DNA of 64,000 bases from Bordetella petrii (GTDB taxonomy: Bacteria > Pseudomonadota > Gammaproteobacteria > Burkholderiales > Burkholderiaceae_B), in assembly GCF_000067205.1 (NCBI RefSeq), contig NC_010170.1, positions 2,852,001 to 2,916,000 of the forward strand, written 5' to 3'. A program made the position numbers and the translations under genes. The notes under the pieces are model-generated. The model was given only the letters and a program-made list of their open reading frames with translations. It made no database searches and was not told where the DNA came from. Positions 8,338 through 18,155 of this stretch are shown here, one piece after another (position 1 is the first letter of the stretch; every line of letters begins with the position of its first letter).

Positions 8338-9468
8338 TCAGGCGATGATGCCGCCGCCCAGGCAGACGTCGCCGTCGTACAGCACGGCCGACTGGCCTGG
8401 CGTAACGGCCCACTGGGGCTGGCTGAACGACAACTCAAAAGCGCCCTGGCTGGCCTGCTCGAGCACGCAGGCCGCGTCGGCCTGCCGGTAACGCGTCTTG
8501 GCGCCATAGCCGCGCAGCTCGGGCGCGCGGCCGGCGACCCAGCTGGCATCCAGCGCCTGCAGGCGGTTCGACAGCAACCAGGGGTGGTCGTGCCCTTGCA
8601 CCACATACAGAATGTTGTGCTGCAGATCTTTGCGGGCCACGTACCAGGCGTCGGCGGTGCCGTCGTCGCGTTGGCTGCCCTTGACCCCGCCCACGCCCAG
8701 GCCCTTGCGCTGGCCCAGGGTGTAGAACGACAGGCCGTGATGCCTGCCCACCCGCTGCCCCTGCGGCGTCAGGATGTCGCCCGGCTCGGTGGGCAGATAG
8801 CGGTTCAGGAATTCGCGGAACGGCCGCTCGCCGATGAAGCAGATGCCGGTGGAATCTTTCTTGGCGGCGTTGTGCAGGCCGATGTCATGGGCAATGCGCC
8901 GCACCTCGGTCTTGTGGATTTCGCCCAGGGGAAACAGCGTGCGCGACAACTGCGCCTGGTTCAGGCGATGCAGGAAATAGCTCTGGTCTTTGCTGCCGTC
9001 CAGCGCCTTGAGCAACTGGTATTCGCGCCCATGGGCTCCTGCGATCGCGCGCACGCGCGCATAGTGGCCCGTGGCAATGTGCTCGGCGCCCAGGGTCATG
9101 GCGTGGTCGAGGAATGCCTTGAACTTGATCTCGGCGTTGCACAGTACGTCGGGGTTGGGCGTGCGGCCGGCGGAGTATTCACGCAGGAACTCGGCGAAAA
9201 CGCGATCTTTGTACTCGGCGGCGAAATTGACGTATTCGAAGTCCACGCCGACCAGGTCGGCCACGCTGGCTGCGTCGAGCAGATCCTGGCGGGTGGAGCA
9301 ATATTCGGAATCGTCGTCGTCTTCCCAGTTCTTCATGAACAGGCCGATGACTTCGTAGCCCTGCTGCTTGAGCAGCCAGGCCGTTACAGACGAGTCGACG
9401 CCGCCGGACATGCCGACCACCACGCGGCGGCCCTTGCCGGGAGATACGCTTAACGATGCAAGAGACAT
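8338..9468 (-). CDS. mnmA: tRNA-specific 2-thiouridylase MnmA
   Basis: A 376-residue enzyme that thiolates U34 of tRNA-Lys, -Glu and -Gln using sulphur relayed from IscS. The PP-loop SGGVDSS is at residues 21-27. The catalytic Cys pair is Cys110 (NPDVLCN) and Cys210 (DSTGICFIGER). The family segments GHYAR and KDQSYFL are present. Length matches the family (about 370). Start at ATG 9468. The gene is 12 bases from the stop of the LysR gene upstream on the same strand. Confidence 0.96.
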   Translation of the reverse strand: MSLASLSVSPGKGRRVVVGMSGGVDSSVTAWLLKQQGYEVIGLFMKNWEDDDDSEYCSTRQDLLDAASVADLVGVDFEYVNFAAEYKDRVFAEFLREYSAGRTPNPDVLCNAEIKFKAFLDHAMTLGAEHIATGHYARVRAIAGAHGREYQLLKALDGSKDQSYFLHRLNQAQLSRTLFPLGEIHKTEVRRIAHDIGLHNAAKKDSTGICFIGERPFREFLNRYLPTEPGDILTPQGQRVGRHHGLSFYTLGQRKGLGVGGVKGSQRDDGTADAWYVARKDLQHNILYVVQGHDHPWLLSNRLQALDASWVAGRAPELRGYGAKTRYRQADAACVLEQASQGAFELSFSQPQWAVTPGQSAVLYDGDVCLGGGIIA

Positions 9469-9480
9469 GATGACATTATT

Positions 9481-10401
9481 CTAGAGGGCCGCGGGTTCGC
9501 TCGCCGGGCGCGGCTCGGCCGCCAGCGAAACTTCCATCAGCCAGGCCCGGAATGCCTGCAGAATAGGCAGATTGGCCTTCTGCTCGGGGTAGCACAGGTA
9601 ATAGCCCTGACGCGCACGGATCGGCAGCCGCAGCGCGACGGCCAGCTTGCCGTCGCGCAGTTCATCTTCAATGAGGCAGCGCGGGATCAGCGCGATGCCG
9701 AAGCCGGCCGCCGCGGCCTGGGACAGCAGCGAATACTGGTCGAAGCGCGCGCCCTCGAGCGCGCGCCGCGTGTCGCAGCCGGCCTGCTCGAACCAGTCGC
9801 GCCAGCCTTCCAGCGCCGAGGTATGGTGCAGCAGTGGATAGCGCAACAGCTCGTCGGCGCTCTGGCAACCGTCGCCCAGCAGGCGCGGACTGCACACCGG
9901 CACGATATCGCGCCCCACGATGTAGTCGGCGCCGCTGCCCGGCCAGATACCGTCGCCGAAGCGCACGGCCGCGTCCAGTTCCGGGGTGGAAAAATCGTAG
10001 CCCTGCCGGTGCGGCAGGAACTCGACGTGGATGTCGGGCCGCACCCGCATGAAGGTGGCCAGCCGTGGAATCAGCCAGCGCGCGCCAAACGTGGGCATAC
10101 AAGTCAGGTGCAGCGTACCCCCCTGGCCCTGGTGCGCGATGAGCTCGACCGTGGCCGCCTCGATCTGGCCCAGCCCGGCCTGGATTTTCTTCAGGTAGCT
10201 TTGCCCTGCCTCGGTCAGCACCAGGCCTTGCCTGATTCGCAGGAATAGTTCGACCCCCAGGAAGCTCTCGAGGTGTTTCACTTGTTTACTGACGGCGCCC
10301 TGGGTGACGCAGAGTTCCTGGGCGGCGCGCGTGAAGCTGCTATGCCTGGCAGCGACTTCAAAGGCTTGCAGGTCAGTCAGAGAGGGACAGAATCGGCGCA
10401 T
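9481..10401 (-). CDS. LysR-family transcriptional regulator (GcvA-like)
   Basis: A 306-residue LysR regulator. The winged helix-turn-helix occupies residues 7-65, with the recognition region SFTRAAQELCVTQGAVSKQV at 21-40. A substrate-binding domain of the GcvA-type follows, with HLTCMPTFGARWLIPRL early and AAAAGFGIALIPRCLIEDEL later. It is divergent from a Bug receptor and an N-formylglutamate amidohydrolase-like gene, so it probably controls them and itself. A perfect inverted repeat lies 14 bases upstream of its start. The effector is unknown. Confidence 0.92.
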   Translation of the reverse strand: MRRFCPSLTDLQAFEVAARHSSFTRAAQELCVTQGAVSKQVKHLESFLGVELFLRIRQGLVLTEAGQSYLKKIQAGLGQIEAATVELIAHQGQGGTLHLTCMPTFGARWLIPRLATFMRVRPDIHVEFLPHRQGYDFSTPELDAAVRFGDGIWPGSGADYIVGRDIVPVCSPRLLGDGCQSADELLRYPLLHHTSALEGWRDWFEQAGCDTRRALEGARFDQYSLLSQAAAAGFGIALIPRCLIEDELRDGKLAVALRLPIRARQGYYLCYPEQKANLPILQAFRAWLMEVSLAAEPRPASEPAAL

Positions 10402-10414
10402 GGGGAGCGCGGTT

Positions 10415-10432
10415 GTTGTAACTAATTACAAC
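10415..10432. promoter_or_regulatory. Putative LysR operator, perfect 7-bp inverted repeat
   Basis: GTTGTAA-ctaa-TTACAAC is an 18-bp palindrome that satisfies the T-N11-A rule for LysR boxes. It lies in the divergent interval, immediately upstream of the LysR start at 10401, where autoregulation would be expected. Confidence 0.65.
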
Positions 10433-10473
10433 TTCCGGCATGAAAAAAAGGAATAGCTTACGGAGAATCTTTC

Positions 10474-10520
10474 GTTTGCGCAAACCAGGTGCGGCGCACA
10501 GAATCTTCGAGTTTGCGAAC
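10474..10520. promoter_or_regulatory. Paired GTTTGCG palindromes upstream of the Bug gene
   Basis: A perfect 12-bp palindrome GTTTGCGCAAAC at 10474-10485 is followed by the related GTTTGCGAAC at 10511-10520, 37 bases later. Both lie between the LysR operator and the Bug receptor start at 10555. They may be a binding site for a second regulator or an activation site; the assignment is inference. Confidence 0.4.
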
Positions 10521-10554
10521 CGCAACAATCCAACATCTTCCTACAGGGGAATTC

Positions 10555-11544
10555 ATGAAACGTCGCCATGTCATCCTGGGCCTGTCTCTCACCGCCGCGG
10601 CACTGGCCGCGCCGCTGACCGCCGGCATCGCCCACGCGCAAGACGCCTATCCGACCAAACCCATCCGCCTGGTCGTGCCCTTCCCGCCCGGCGGCACCAC
10701 CGACATCGTGGGCCGCCTGTTCGCCGACAAGCTCAGCCAGGCGCTGGGCCAGACCGTGGTGGTGGAAAACAAGGCCGGCGCCGGCGGCTCGATCGGCAGC
10801 GCCCAAGTGGCCAGCGCCGAGCCCGACGGCTACACGCTGGGCATCGCCACCGTCAGCACGCACGGCATCAACCCGGCCATTTACCACAACCTGCCCTTCG
10901 ACGCCGAAAAAGACTTCACGCCGATCTCGAACCTGGCGTCCGTGCCGAACATCATGGTGATCAATCCCAAGGTGCCGGCCAAGAACATCAGCGAATTCAT
11001 CGCCCTGGCCAAAAAAGAGCCGGGCAAGCTGGCGTATGCCTCGGCCGGCAACGGTTCCGTGTCGCACATGATGGGCGAACTGTTCAAGATGGCTTCGGGC
11101 ACCGACCTGATGCACGTGCCGTACCGTGGCGTGGGCCCCGCCCTGAACGACACGCTGGCCGGCCAGGTCGACGTGCTGTACGACAACCTGCCGTCGTCGC
11201 TGCCGCATGTGCAGGCCGGCAAGCTGATAGCCATGGCCGTGGCCTCGCCCAAGCGCGTAGCCGCCCTGCCCGACGTGCCCACCTTCGCCGAAGCCGGCCT
11301 GGCAGCGGTGAATGATTCGTCGTGGTTCGGCCTGATCGGCCCGGCCAACCTGCCCAAGCCCGTGCTCGACAAGCTGTATGCCGCGGTGGTGAAGGTCAGC
11401 GCCGACCCGGCCGTGGTGCAACGCCTGGAAAGCCTGGGCGCCGCGCCGGTGGCCAACACGCCTGAGGAATACGCCAAGCAGATCTCGGCCGAAATCGCCA
11501 AGAACAAGCGTATTGCCAAAGAGGCCAATGTGAAGATCGACTGA
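10555..11544 (+). CDS. Bug-family (tripartite tricarboxylate transporter) solute-binding protein
   Basis: A 329-residue periplasmic receptor. A signal peptide (residues 1-28, cleavage after AHA) precedes the mature start QDAYPTKPIRLVVPFPPGG, the Bug hallmark. Further family motifs are VVENKAGAGGSIG, PDGYTL, the DLMHVPYRG loop and PDVPTFAEAG. Bug proteins bind carboxylates such as citrate, glutamate or nicotinate and are very numerous in Bordetella relatives. No TctA/TctB membrane genes are adjacent, as is usual for orphan Bug receptors. Start at 10555 has ACAGGGGA upstream. The following gene suggests an N-acylated or formylated amino acid as ligand, which is inference. Confidence 0.94.
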   Translation: MKRRHVILGLSLTAAALAAPLTAGIAHAQDAYPTKPIRLVVPFPPGGTTDIVGRLFADKLSQALGQTVVVENKAGAGGSIGSAQVASAEPDGYTLGIATVSTHGINPAIYHNLPFDAEKDFTPISNLASVPNIMVINPKVPAKNISEFIALAKKEPGKLAYASAGNGSVSHMMGELFKMASGTDLMHVPYRGVGPALNDTLAGQVDVLYDNLPSSLPHVQAGKLIAMAVASPKRVAALPDVPTFAEAGLAAVNDSSWFGLIGPANLPKPVLDKLYAAVVKVSADPAVVQRLESLGAAPVANTPEEYAKQISAEIAKNKRIAKEANVKID

Positions 11545-11552
11545 CCGATCTG

Positions 11553-11580
11553 CGGCCCCCGCCCCGGGCGGGGGCCGTTT
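11553..11580 (+). terminator. Terminator after the Bug receptor gene
   Basis: An 11-bp GC-rich hairpin (CGGCCCCCGCC with its complement, 11553-11577) is followed by TTT. It lies 8 bases after the stop and partly separates the receptor from the next gene. The short T-run suggests only partial termination. Confidence 0.6.
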
Positions 11581-11607
11581 CCCGTCTTGATGCTGTATCG
11601 ATACCCC

Positions 11608-12477
11608 ATGCTTATCAACGAACCCTTGTCTTATCGCCTGGCCCTGCCGGCCGGCTACCCGGAAGCCTCTGCCGCGCTGGTGCTGGATTCGCCGCACAGC
11701 GGCACGACCTACCCCCCGGATTTCGCGCCGTCGGTGCCATTCGCCGCGCTGCGCACGGCCGAAGACACCTGGGTCGACGACCTGTGGGGCGATGCCGTCG
11801 ACATGGGCGTGCCCCTTATTGCCGCCGCCTTTCCGCGCGCCTATATCGACGCCAACCGCTCTCTGGAAGAAATCGATCCGCAGCTGCTTGAGCAGCCGTG
11901 GCCCGAGCCGCTGCCCGAGTCCCCCAAGGTGAAGCTGGGCAAGGGCCTGATCTGGCGCATGCTCGACGACGGCACGCCGCTGTACGACCGCAAGCTCAGC
12001 CTCGATGAGGTGCGCCATCGCATCGACGCCTGCTGGAAGCCCTACCATGCCCAGGTGGCCCGCCTGATCGACCAGGCCCACGCGCGCCATGGCAAGTCGT
12101 GGCACATCAACTGCCATTCGATGCCCAGCGTGGCCGGCATTTATGCCACCGACAAGCCCGGCCTGGTGCACCCCGATTTCGTGCTGGGCGACCGTGACGG
12201 CTCGACCAGCGATCCGGCTTTCCGCGAGTTCGTCGCCGCCTGGCTGCGCGAACGCGGCTACGATGTCACCGTGAACGACCCCTACAAGGGCGTGGAACTG
12301 GTGCGCGCCTACGGCCGCCCGGCCGAAGGCCGACACAGCCTGCAGGTCGAGATCAACCGCAAGCTGTACATGGACGAAACCACGCTGCGGCCTTCGGCCG
12401 GCTATGCGAGGCTGAAATCCGACCTGCGCGGCCTGACCGCCGCCCTGCTCGACTGGACGCGCGCGCAAACGGCCTGA
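11608..12477 (+). CDS. N-formylglutamate amidohydrolase-like protein
   Basis: A 289-residue member of the HutG-type N-formylglutamate amidohydrolase family, zinc enzymes that release formate from N-formyl-L-glutamate at the end of histidine degradation. Visible family motifs are LDSPHSG (about 29-35), FPRAYIDANR, the central HINCHSMPS, NDPYKG and LQVEINRKLYM. Start is uncertain: ATG 11608 fits family alignments, while ATG 11590 is six codons earlier; neither has a clear ribosome site. No other hut genes are in the window, so the true substrate may be another N-formyl or N-acyl amino acid brought in by the adjacent Bug receptor. Confidence 0.87.
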   Translation: MLINEPLSYRLALPAGYPEASAALVLDSPHSGTTYPPDFAPSVPFAALRTAEDTWVDDLWGDAVDMGVPLIAAAFPRAYIDANRSLEEIDPQLLEQPWPEPLPESPKVKLGKGLIWRMLDDGTPLYDRKLSLDEVRHRIDACWKPYHAQVARLIDQAHARHGKSWHINCHSMPSVAGIYATDKPGLVHPDFVLGDRDGSTSDPAFREFVAAWLRERGYDVTVNDPYKGVELVRAYGRPAEGRHSLQVEINRKLYMDETTLRPSAGYARLKSDLRGLTAALLDWTRAQTA

Positions 12478-12525
12478 CGCCGGACGTTTGCACGCACGCG
12501 GCTGGCGCCATGCGCCGGCCTTCGG

Positions 12526-12552
12526 CGCCCTGGCCATGCCAGGGCGTTTTTT
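12526..12552 (+). terminator. Rho-independent terminator after the amidohydrolase gene
   Basis: CGCCCTGGC at 12526-12534 pairs with GCCAGGGCG at 12538-12546 across a three-base loop, followed by six T residues. Confidence 0.9.
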
Positions 12553-12607
12553 ATACGCGCCTTCCGGTGTCGGCCTCGCCAACGCGCCCGCAGGCAGCGC
12601 CTGCATC

Positions 12608-12638
12608 CTGACCGCCTCCCGCTGATTCCGTGTATAAC
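12608..12638 (+). promoter_or_regulatory. Possible promoter of the pnt operon
   Basis: TATAAC at 12633-12638 is a fair -10. CTGACC at 12608-12613 could be the -35, but the 19-base spacer is long. The AGGAGGAG ribosome site and the pntAA start follow 13-25 bases downstream. Confidence 0.4.
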
Positions 12639-12662
12639 TACGCGAACCCAGGAGGAGGAGCG

Positions 12663-13784
<1,122 letters not shown>

Positions 13785-13787
13785 GCC

Positions 13788-14105
13788 ATGGAAGCAATCA
13801 ACCCCACGCTGGTCAACCTGATCATCTTCGTGCTGGCCATCTACGTGGGTTACCACGTGGTATGGAACGTCACTCCCGCCCTGCACACGCCGCTGATGGC
13901 CGTCACCAACGCCATCTCGGCCATTATCATCGTCGGCGCGATGCTGGCGGCGGCCCTTACCGAAGGCGGGCTGGCGCGCGGCATGGGCGTGTTCGCGGTG
14001 GCGCTGGCCGCCGTCAACGTGTTCGGCGGCTTCCTGGTCACGCGCCGCATGCTTGAAATGTTCAAGAAAAAAGACAAGAAGCCCGCGCAGGAGGCTCGCC
14101 CATGA
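13788..14105 (+). CDS. pntAB: NAD(P) transhydrogenase alpha subunit, part 2 (membrane domain)
   Basis: A 105-residue membrane protein carrying the transmembrane part of the alpha subunit: hydrophobic segments near residues 8-25, 38-57 and 64-83, then a charged tail ending KKKDKKPAQEARP. It starts three bases after the pntAA stop and overlaps the pntB start by four bases (ATGA), consistent with translational coupling. It forms the proton channel together with the membrane part of PntB. Confidence 0.94.
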   Translation: MEAINPTLVNLIIFVLAIYVGYHVVWNVTPALHTPLMAVTNAISAIIIVGAMLAAALTEGGLARGMGVFAVALAAVNVFGGFLVTRRMLEMFKKKDKKPAQEARP

Positions 14106-15541
14106 TTTCGCTGAACCTGGTGACCCTGCTGTACCTGGTGGCCTCGGTCTGCTTCATCCAGGCCCTCAAGGGCTTGTCGCACCCCACCACGTCGCGCCTG
14201 GGCAATGCCTTCGGCATGGCCGGCATGGCCATCGCCGTACTCACCACGGCGGCGCTCATCGTGCAGCTGGCGCGCGCCGGCCAGGCCGGCATCGGGCTGG
14301 GCTGGGTAGTGCTGGGCCTGCTGGTTGGGGGCTCGATCGGCACCCTGATGGCCAAGCGCGTCGAAATGACCAAGATGCCCGAACTGGTGGCCTTCATGCA
14401 CAGCATGATCGGCCTGGCGGCCGTGGCCATCGCGGTAGCGGTGGTCGCCGAACCGCACGCCTTCGGCATCGCCGCGCCCGGCGCGCCGCTGCCCGTGGGC
14501 AACCGCCTGGAACTGTTCATTGGCACCTTCGTCGGCGCCATCACGTTCTCGGGCTCGGTCATCGCCTTCGGCAAACTGTCGGGCAAGTACAAGTTCCGCC
14601 TGTTCCAGGGCGCGCCGGTCGTGTTCGGCGGGCAGCACCTGCTGAACCTGCTGCTGGCCCTGGCGATGCTGGCCTGCGGCTTGTGGTTCATGGCCACCCA
14701 ATCCTGGACGCCGTTCATCATCATGACGGCCATCGCATTCGTGCTGGGCGTGCTGATCATCATCCCGATCGGCGGCGCCGACATGCCGGTAGTGGTGTCG
14801 ATGCTGAACAGCTATTCGGGCTGGGCGGCGGCCGGCATCGGTTTTTCGCTGAACAACCCCATGCTGATCATCGCCGGCTCGCTGGTGGGCTCGTCAGGCG
14901 CGATCCTGTCGTACATCATGTGCAAGGCAATGAACCGCTCGTTCTTCAACGTGATCCTGGGCGGCTTCGGCGGCCAGGGCGCGGCGGCGGCCGCGGCGGG
15001 CGACGGCCAGCAGCGCAGCGTGAAATCAGGCAGCGCCGACGACGCGGCGTTCCTCATGACCAACGCCGAAACCGTCACTATCGTGCCCGGCTATGGCCTG
15101 GCCGTGGCGCGCGCCCAGCATGCCCTGAAAGAGCTGGCAGAAAAACTGGGCGAAAAAGGCGTAACGGTGAAATACGCCATCCACCCCGTGGCCGGTCGCA
15201 TGCCTGGCCACATGAACGTGCTGCTGGCCGAGGCCGAAGTGCCTTACGACCAGGTATTCGAAATGGAAGACATCAACGGCGAGTTTGGCCAGACCGACGT
15301 GGTGCTGGTGCTGGGCGCCAACGACGTGGTCAACCCCGCCGCCAAGAACGACCCGTCGTCTCCGATCGCCGGCATGCCCATCCTGGAAGCCTACAAGGCG
15401 CGCACCGTCATCGTGAACAAGCGCTCCATGGCCGCCGGCTACGCCGGCCTGGACAACGAACTGTTCTACATGGACCGCACCATGATGGTGTTCGGCGACG
15501 CCAAGAAAGTGCTGGAAGACATGGTCAAGGCCGTGGAATGA
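14102..15541 (+). CDS. pntB: NAD(P) transhydrogenase beta subunit
   Basis: A 479-residue beta subunit. About eight or nine transmembrane helices fill residues 1-260, and the C-terminal NADP(H)-binding domain III (about 300-479) carries GYGLAVARAQ, HPVAGRMPGHMNVLLAEA, and GANDVVNPAA. Length equals the family norm (462-480). Overlaps pntAB by four bases. The gene is followed by a large inverted repeat rather than a simple terminator. Confidence 0.96.
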   Translation: MISLNLVTLLYLVASVCFIQALKGLSHPTTSRLGNAFGMAGMAIAVLTTAALIVQLARAGQAGIGLGWVVLGLLVGGSIGTLMAKRVEMTKMPELVAFMHSMIGLAAVAIAVAVVAEPHAFGIAAPGAPLPVGNRLELFIGTFVGAITFSGSVIAFGKLSGKYKFRLFQGAPVVFGGQHLLNLLLALAMLACGLWFMATQSWTPFIIMTAIAFVLGVLIIIPIGGADMPVVVSMLNSYSGWAAAGIGFSLNNPMLIIAGSLVGSSGAILSYIMCKAMNRSFFNVILGGFGGQGAAAAAAGDGQQRSVKSGSADDAAFLMTNAETVTIVPGYGLAVARAQHALKELAEKLGEKGVTVKYAIHPVAGRMPGHMNVLLAEAEVPYDQVFEMEDINGEFGQTDVVLVLGANDVVNPAAKNDPSSPIAGMPILEAYKARTVIVNKRSMAAGYAGLDNELFYMDRTMMVFGDAKKVLEDMVKAVE

Positions 15542-15627
15542 CCCCCCGGGCCGAGGGGAAACCAGCGTAGCAACCCGCGGCCGCCCGCATCAGCAAGCCC
15601 AGACCCGCGGAATATCCTCCACTGGCA

Positions 15628-15761
15628 GTCCCGCGGCGGCCGGCTGGGCCGGGGGCGGCGCGTTGGGCGGCGGGGCAGCCTGCGCAGCAGGCCGAGGGCG
15701 CCCGCATGCGCCCGAGCCCGACGTACGGGCGCCGCTCCGGCCCAGCCGGCCGCCGCGGGAC
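15628..15761. repeat. 134-bp element with 25-bp perfect inverted terminal arms
   Basis: GTCCCGCGGCGGCCGGCTGG... at 15628-15652 is the exact reverse complement of 15737-15761, 25 of 25 bases. After a small offset a further seven base pairs (GCGGCGC) extend the stem inward. The loop holds two smaller hairpins, GCCTG-cgcag-CAGGC (15678-15692) and GGGCGC...GCGCCC. The element lies in the 262-base interval between convergent pntB and glcF. It could be a bidirectional terminator, a dispersed intergenic repeat or a small non-autonomous mobile element. No gene is supported here. Confidence 0.8.
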
Positions 15762-15803
15762 GGGCAAGAACTCCCCCCGCCCGATAAGCACCACCACTAG
15801 GCC

Positions 15804-17027
15804 CTAAGCCCCCCGCAACCGCTCGTCGACCACCTCGATCCAATGCCTCACCGGTATCTCGGTCCCACTTTGCAGATGCGACACGCACCCAATGTTGGAC
15901 GACACAATCACCGGCGGCGCATGGGGCGTTATCGCGGCCAGCTTGCGGTCGCGCAGTTCCAGCGCCATGCCCGGGTTCAACACCGAATAGGCGCCGGCCG
16001 AACCGCAGCACAAGTGCGAATCGGCAAATGGCTGCAGCTCGAACCCCAGCTCGACCAGCAACCGCTCGCTCAAGGGACGCAAACCCTGCCAGTGCTGCAA
16101 CGTGCACGGCGGATGAAACGCCGCGCGCCCGCCCGGCGCCAGGCGCTCCCGCAAGGCCTGCGCGTGCGGCGCAACGATTTCGGCCACGTCTTTCACCAGC
16201 TCCACAATACGCGCCGCGCGCTCGGCATAGCGCGCATCGTGGCGCAGATGATGGGCATATTCCTTCACCATGGCGCCACAGCCCGAGGCGTTCATGACAA
16301 TGGCCTCGATCTCGCCCTGCTCCACCGCCGGCCACCACGCATCGATATTCGCGCGCATCTGGTCCAGCGCCTCGGCCTGCGCGTCCAGGTGGAAATTCAC
16401 GGCGCCGCAGCAGCCAGCGGACGACAGCCGCGCCCCGATGCCCACGGCATCCAGCACGCGGATCGTCGCCGCGTCGATAGTCGGCATCATGGCCGGCTGC
16501 ACACACCCGGCCAGCATCAGCACCTGGCGCGCATGACGGGCCGTATCGGGTAGCGGGCCGGGATCACGCCGCTGCGGCACCTTGCGCTGCAGGGCCTGCG
16601 GCAACAGTCCGCGCAGCATCTGGCCGGCCCGCATGGCTGGCGCGAACAGCGCCGAGTTCAACCCCTTGCGCAACAGCGCACGGCGCATGCGGTCGCGCCA
16701 TGGGCGCTGCACTTTCTGGTCGACCACGTTGCGGCCGATGTCGATCAAGTGGCCGTACTGCACCCCCGACGGACACGTGGTCTCGCAATTGCGGCAGGTC
16801 AGGCACCGATCCAGGTGCTGCTGCGTGGCCAGCGTGGGCTCGGCGCCCTCGAGCACCTGCTTGATCAGGTAAATGCGCCCGCGTGGGCTGTCGAGTTCGT
16901 CGCCCAGCACCTGATACGTGGGACAGGTAGCCGTGCAAAATCCGCAGTGCACACAACGCCGCAGGATAGCGTCCGCCTCGCGGCCCTGATCCGTCTCGCA
17001 CGCCCAGGAAGCAAGATTAGTCTGCAT
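15804..17027 (-). CDS. glcF: Glycolate oxidase iron-sulfur subunit GlcF
   Basis: A 407-residue protein, the same length as E. coli GlcF. Two ferredoxin-type 4Fe-4S motifs are at Cys25-28-31-35 (CVHCGFCTATCP) and Cys75-78-81-85 (CLTCRNCETTCP). Two CCG (cysteine-rich) domains follow, with AGCCGAVNFH and LCCGSAGAY. It passes electrons from the flavin subunits to the quinone pool during glycolate oxidation. It is the last gene of glcDEF and starts six bases after the glcE stop. Confidence 0.95.
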   Translation of the reverse strand: MQTNLASWACETDQGREADAILRRCVHCGFCTATCPTYQVLGDELDSPRGRIYLIKQVLEGAEPTLATQQHLDRCLTCRNCETTCPSGVQYGHLIDIGRNVVDQKVQRPWRDRMRRALLRKGLNSALFAPAMRAGQMLRGLLPQALQRKVPQRRDPGPLPDTARHARQVLMLAGCVQPAMMPTIDAATIRVLDAVGIGARLSSAGCCGAVNFHLDAQAEALDQMRANIDAWWPAVEQGEIEAIVMNASGCGAMVKEYAHHLRHDARYAERAARIVELVKDVAEIVAPHAQALRERLAPGGRAAFHPPCTLQHWQGLRPLSERLLVELGFELQPFADSHLCCGSAGAYSVLNPGMALELRDRKLAAITPHAPPVIVSSNIGCVSHLQSGTEIPVRHWIEVVDERLRGA

Positions 17028-17033
17028 GCTGCG

Positions 17034-18143
17034 TTATAGCTCCAACACCAACCGGCCCGGGTTGAACAGCCCAGCCGGATCCAGTTCTTGTTTCAGGCGC
17101 CGGGTAATAGCCGCCACCCCTGGCGACAGCGGATGGAATACGCCGTCGGCGGGAACCGCCGCGCCCGTCGGGCGGAATAAAGTGGCATGGCCGCCCAGGC
17201 GCTGGGCCAGCTCGCGCATGGCCTGGGCATCGGCCGCGCCGCTCACCCAGCGCTGCCCGCCGCTCCACTCCACCAGCGTCGGCCAGCCGAAATCCTGTGC
17301 CGGCGTGGCGGGCGGCAGCGCCAGGCGCCAAAGGGGCTGGCCGCGCCCGAAGAACGGATGCGTGTGCTCGCGCAGCGACGTCCACCATTGCCCGGCCTGC
17401 GCGGCGTCGAGCGTGTCGCCGCCGATGCGCGCGGCCGCGCTGCGCACCGCGGGCGGCGCACCCGACAGCCTGACCGTGACGAAGCCGCCGGCGCCGTCGT
17501 CGGCGGGACTCCAGCATGTGGCCGACACCGCCAGCGGCTGGCCGCGCCATTCGGTAAAACAGGCCAGGGCCTGCGCCTGGGTGGCCTCGAAGCGCAGCGT
17601 GCGTTCTTCGAAAGGCCGCGGCGCCACCTTGAGCGAAACCTCGAGAATCGCGCCGAAAATGCCATGCGAACCCGCCAGCAGGCGCGATACGTCATAGCCC
17701 GCCACATTCTTCATGACCTCTCCGCCGAACGAGAGCACGCGGCCTTGAGAATCGAGCAGGCGCGCGCCCAACACGAAATCGCGGACGCCGCCGGCCGCCA
17801 TGCGGCGCGGACCCGCCAGGCCCGCCGCCACGCAGCCACCCACGGTGGCCGACGCGCCGAAATGCGGCGGCTCGAAAGCCAGCATCTGGCCGTGCTCGGC
17901 CAGCGCCGCTTCCAGCGTGGCCAGCGGCGTGCCGGCGCGCGCCGTCACCACCAGCTCGGACGGCTGGTAACTGACGATGCCGCTGTATGCGGTCATATCG
18001 AGCAGGCAGTGGCCATCTTGCGGCGTAAGCGGCCGATAGTTGCCGTAGAAAGACTTGCTGCCGCCTCCCATGACGAACAGCGGCTTGTGGCCGGCACGCG
18101 CCGTCATGACCTGGTCGCACAACTCCGACAGGACGAATTCCAT
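17034..18143 (-). CDS. glcE: Glycolate oxidase FAD-binding subunit GlcE
   Basis: A 369-residue flavoprotein with a PCMH-type FAD-binding domain in the N-terminal half. Motifs GGGSKSFYGN near residue 26 and FGASATVGGCVAAGLAGPRRMAAG near 100 match GlcE, and the C-terminus ELDPAGLFNPGRLV is the usual FAD-oxidase ending. With GlcD and GlcF it forms glycolate dehydrogenase at the membrane, converting glycolate to glyoxylate. The gene starts 12 bases after the glcD stop and ends six bases before glcF. Confidence 0.95.
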   Translation of the reverse strand: MEFVLSELCDQVMTARAGHKPLFVMGGGSKSFYGNYRPLTPQDGHCLLDMTAYSGIVSYQPSELVVTARAGTPLATLEAALAEHGQMLAFEPPHFGASATVGGCVAAGLAGPRRMAAGGVRDFVLGARLLDSQGRVLSFGGEVMKNVAGYDVSRLLAGSHGIFGAILEVSLKVAPRPFEERTLRFEATQAQALACFTEWRGQPLAVSATCWSPADDGAGGFVTVRLSGAPPAVRSAAARIGGDTLDAAQAGQWWTSLREHTHPFFGRGQPLWRLALPPATPAQDFGWPTLVEWSGGQRWVSGAADAQAMRELAQRLGGHATLFRPTGAAVPADGVFHPLSPGVAAITRRLKQELDPAGLFNPGRLVLEL

Positions 18144-18155
18144 TTTGCGCCCGCC

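Noticed and set aside
15466..16506. Minus-strand frames crossing the 134-bp inverted repeat after pntB
   Set aside because: The translation is Arg/Gly/Ala-rich and follows the inverted repeat; the true gene on that strand is glcF in another phase.
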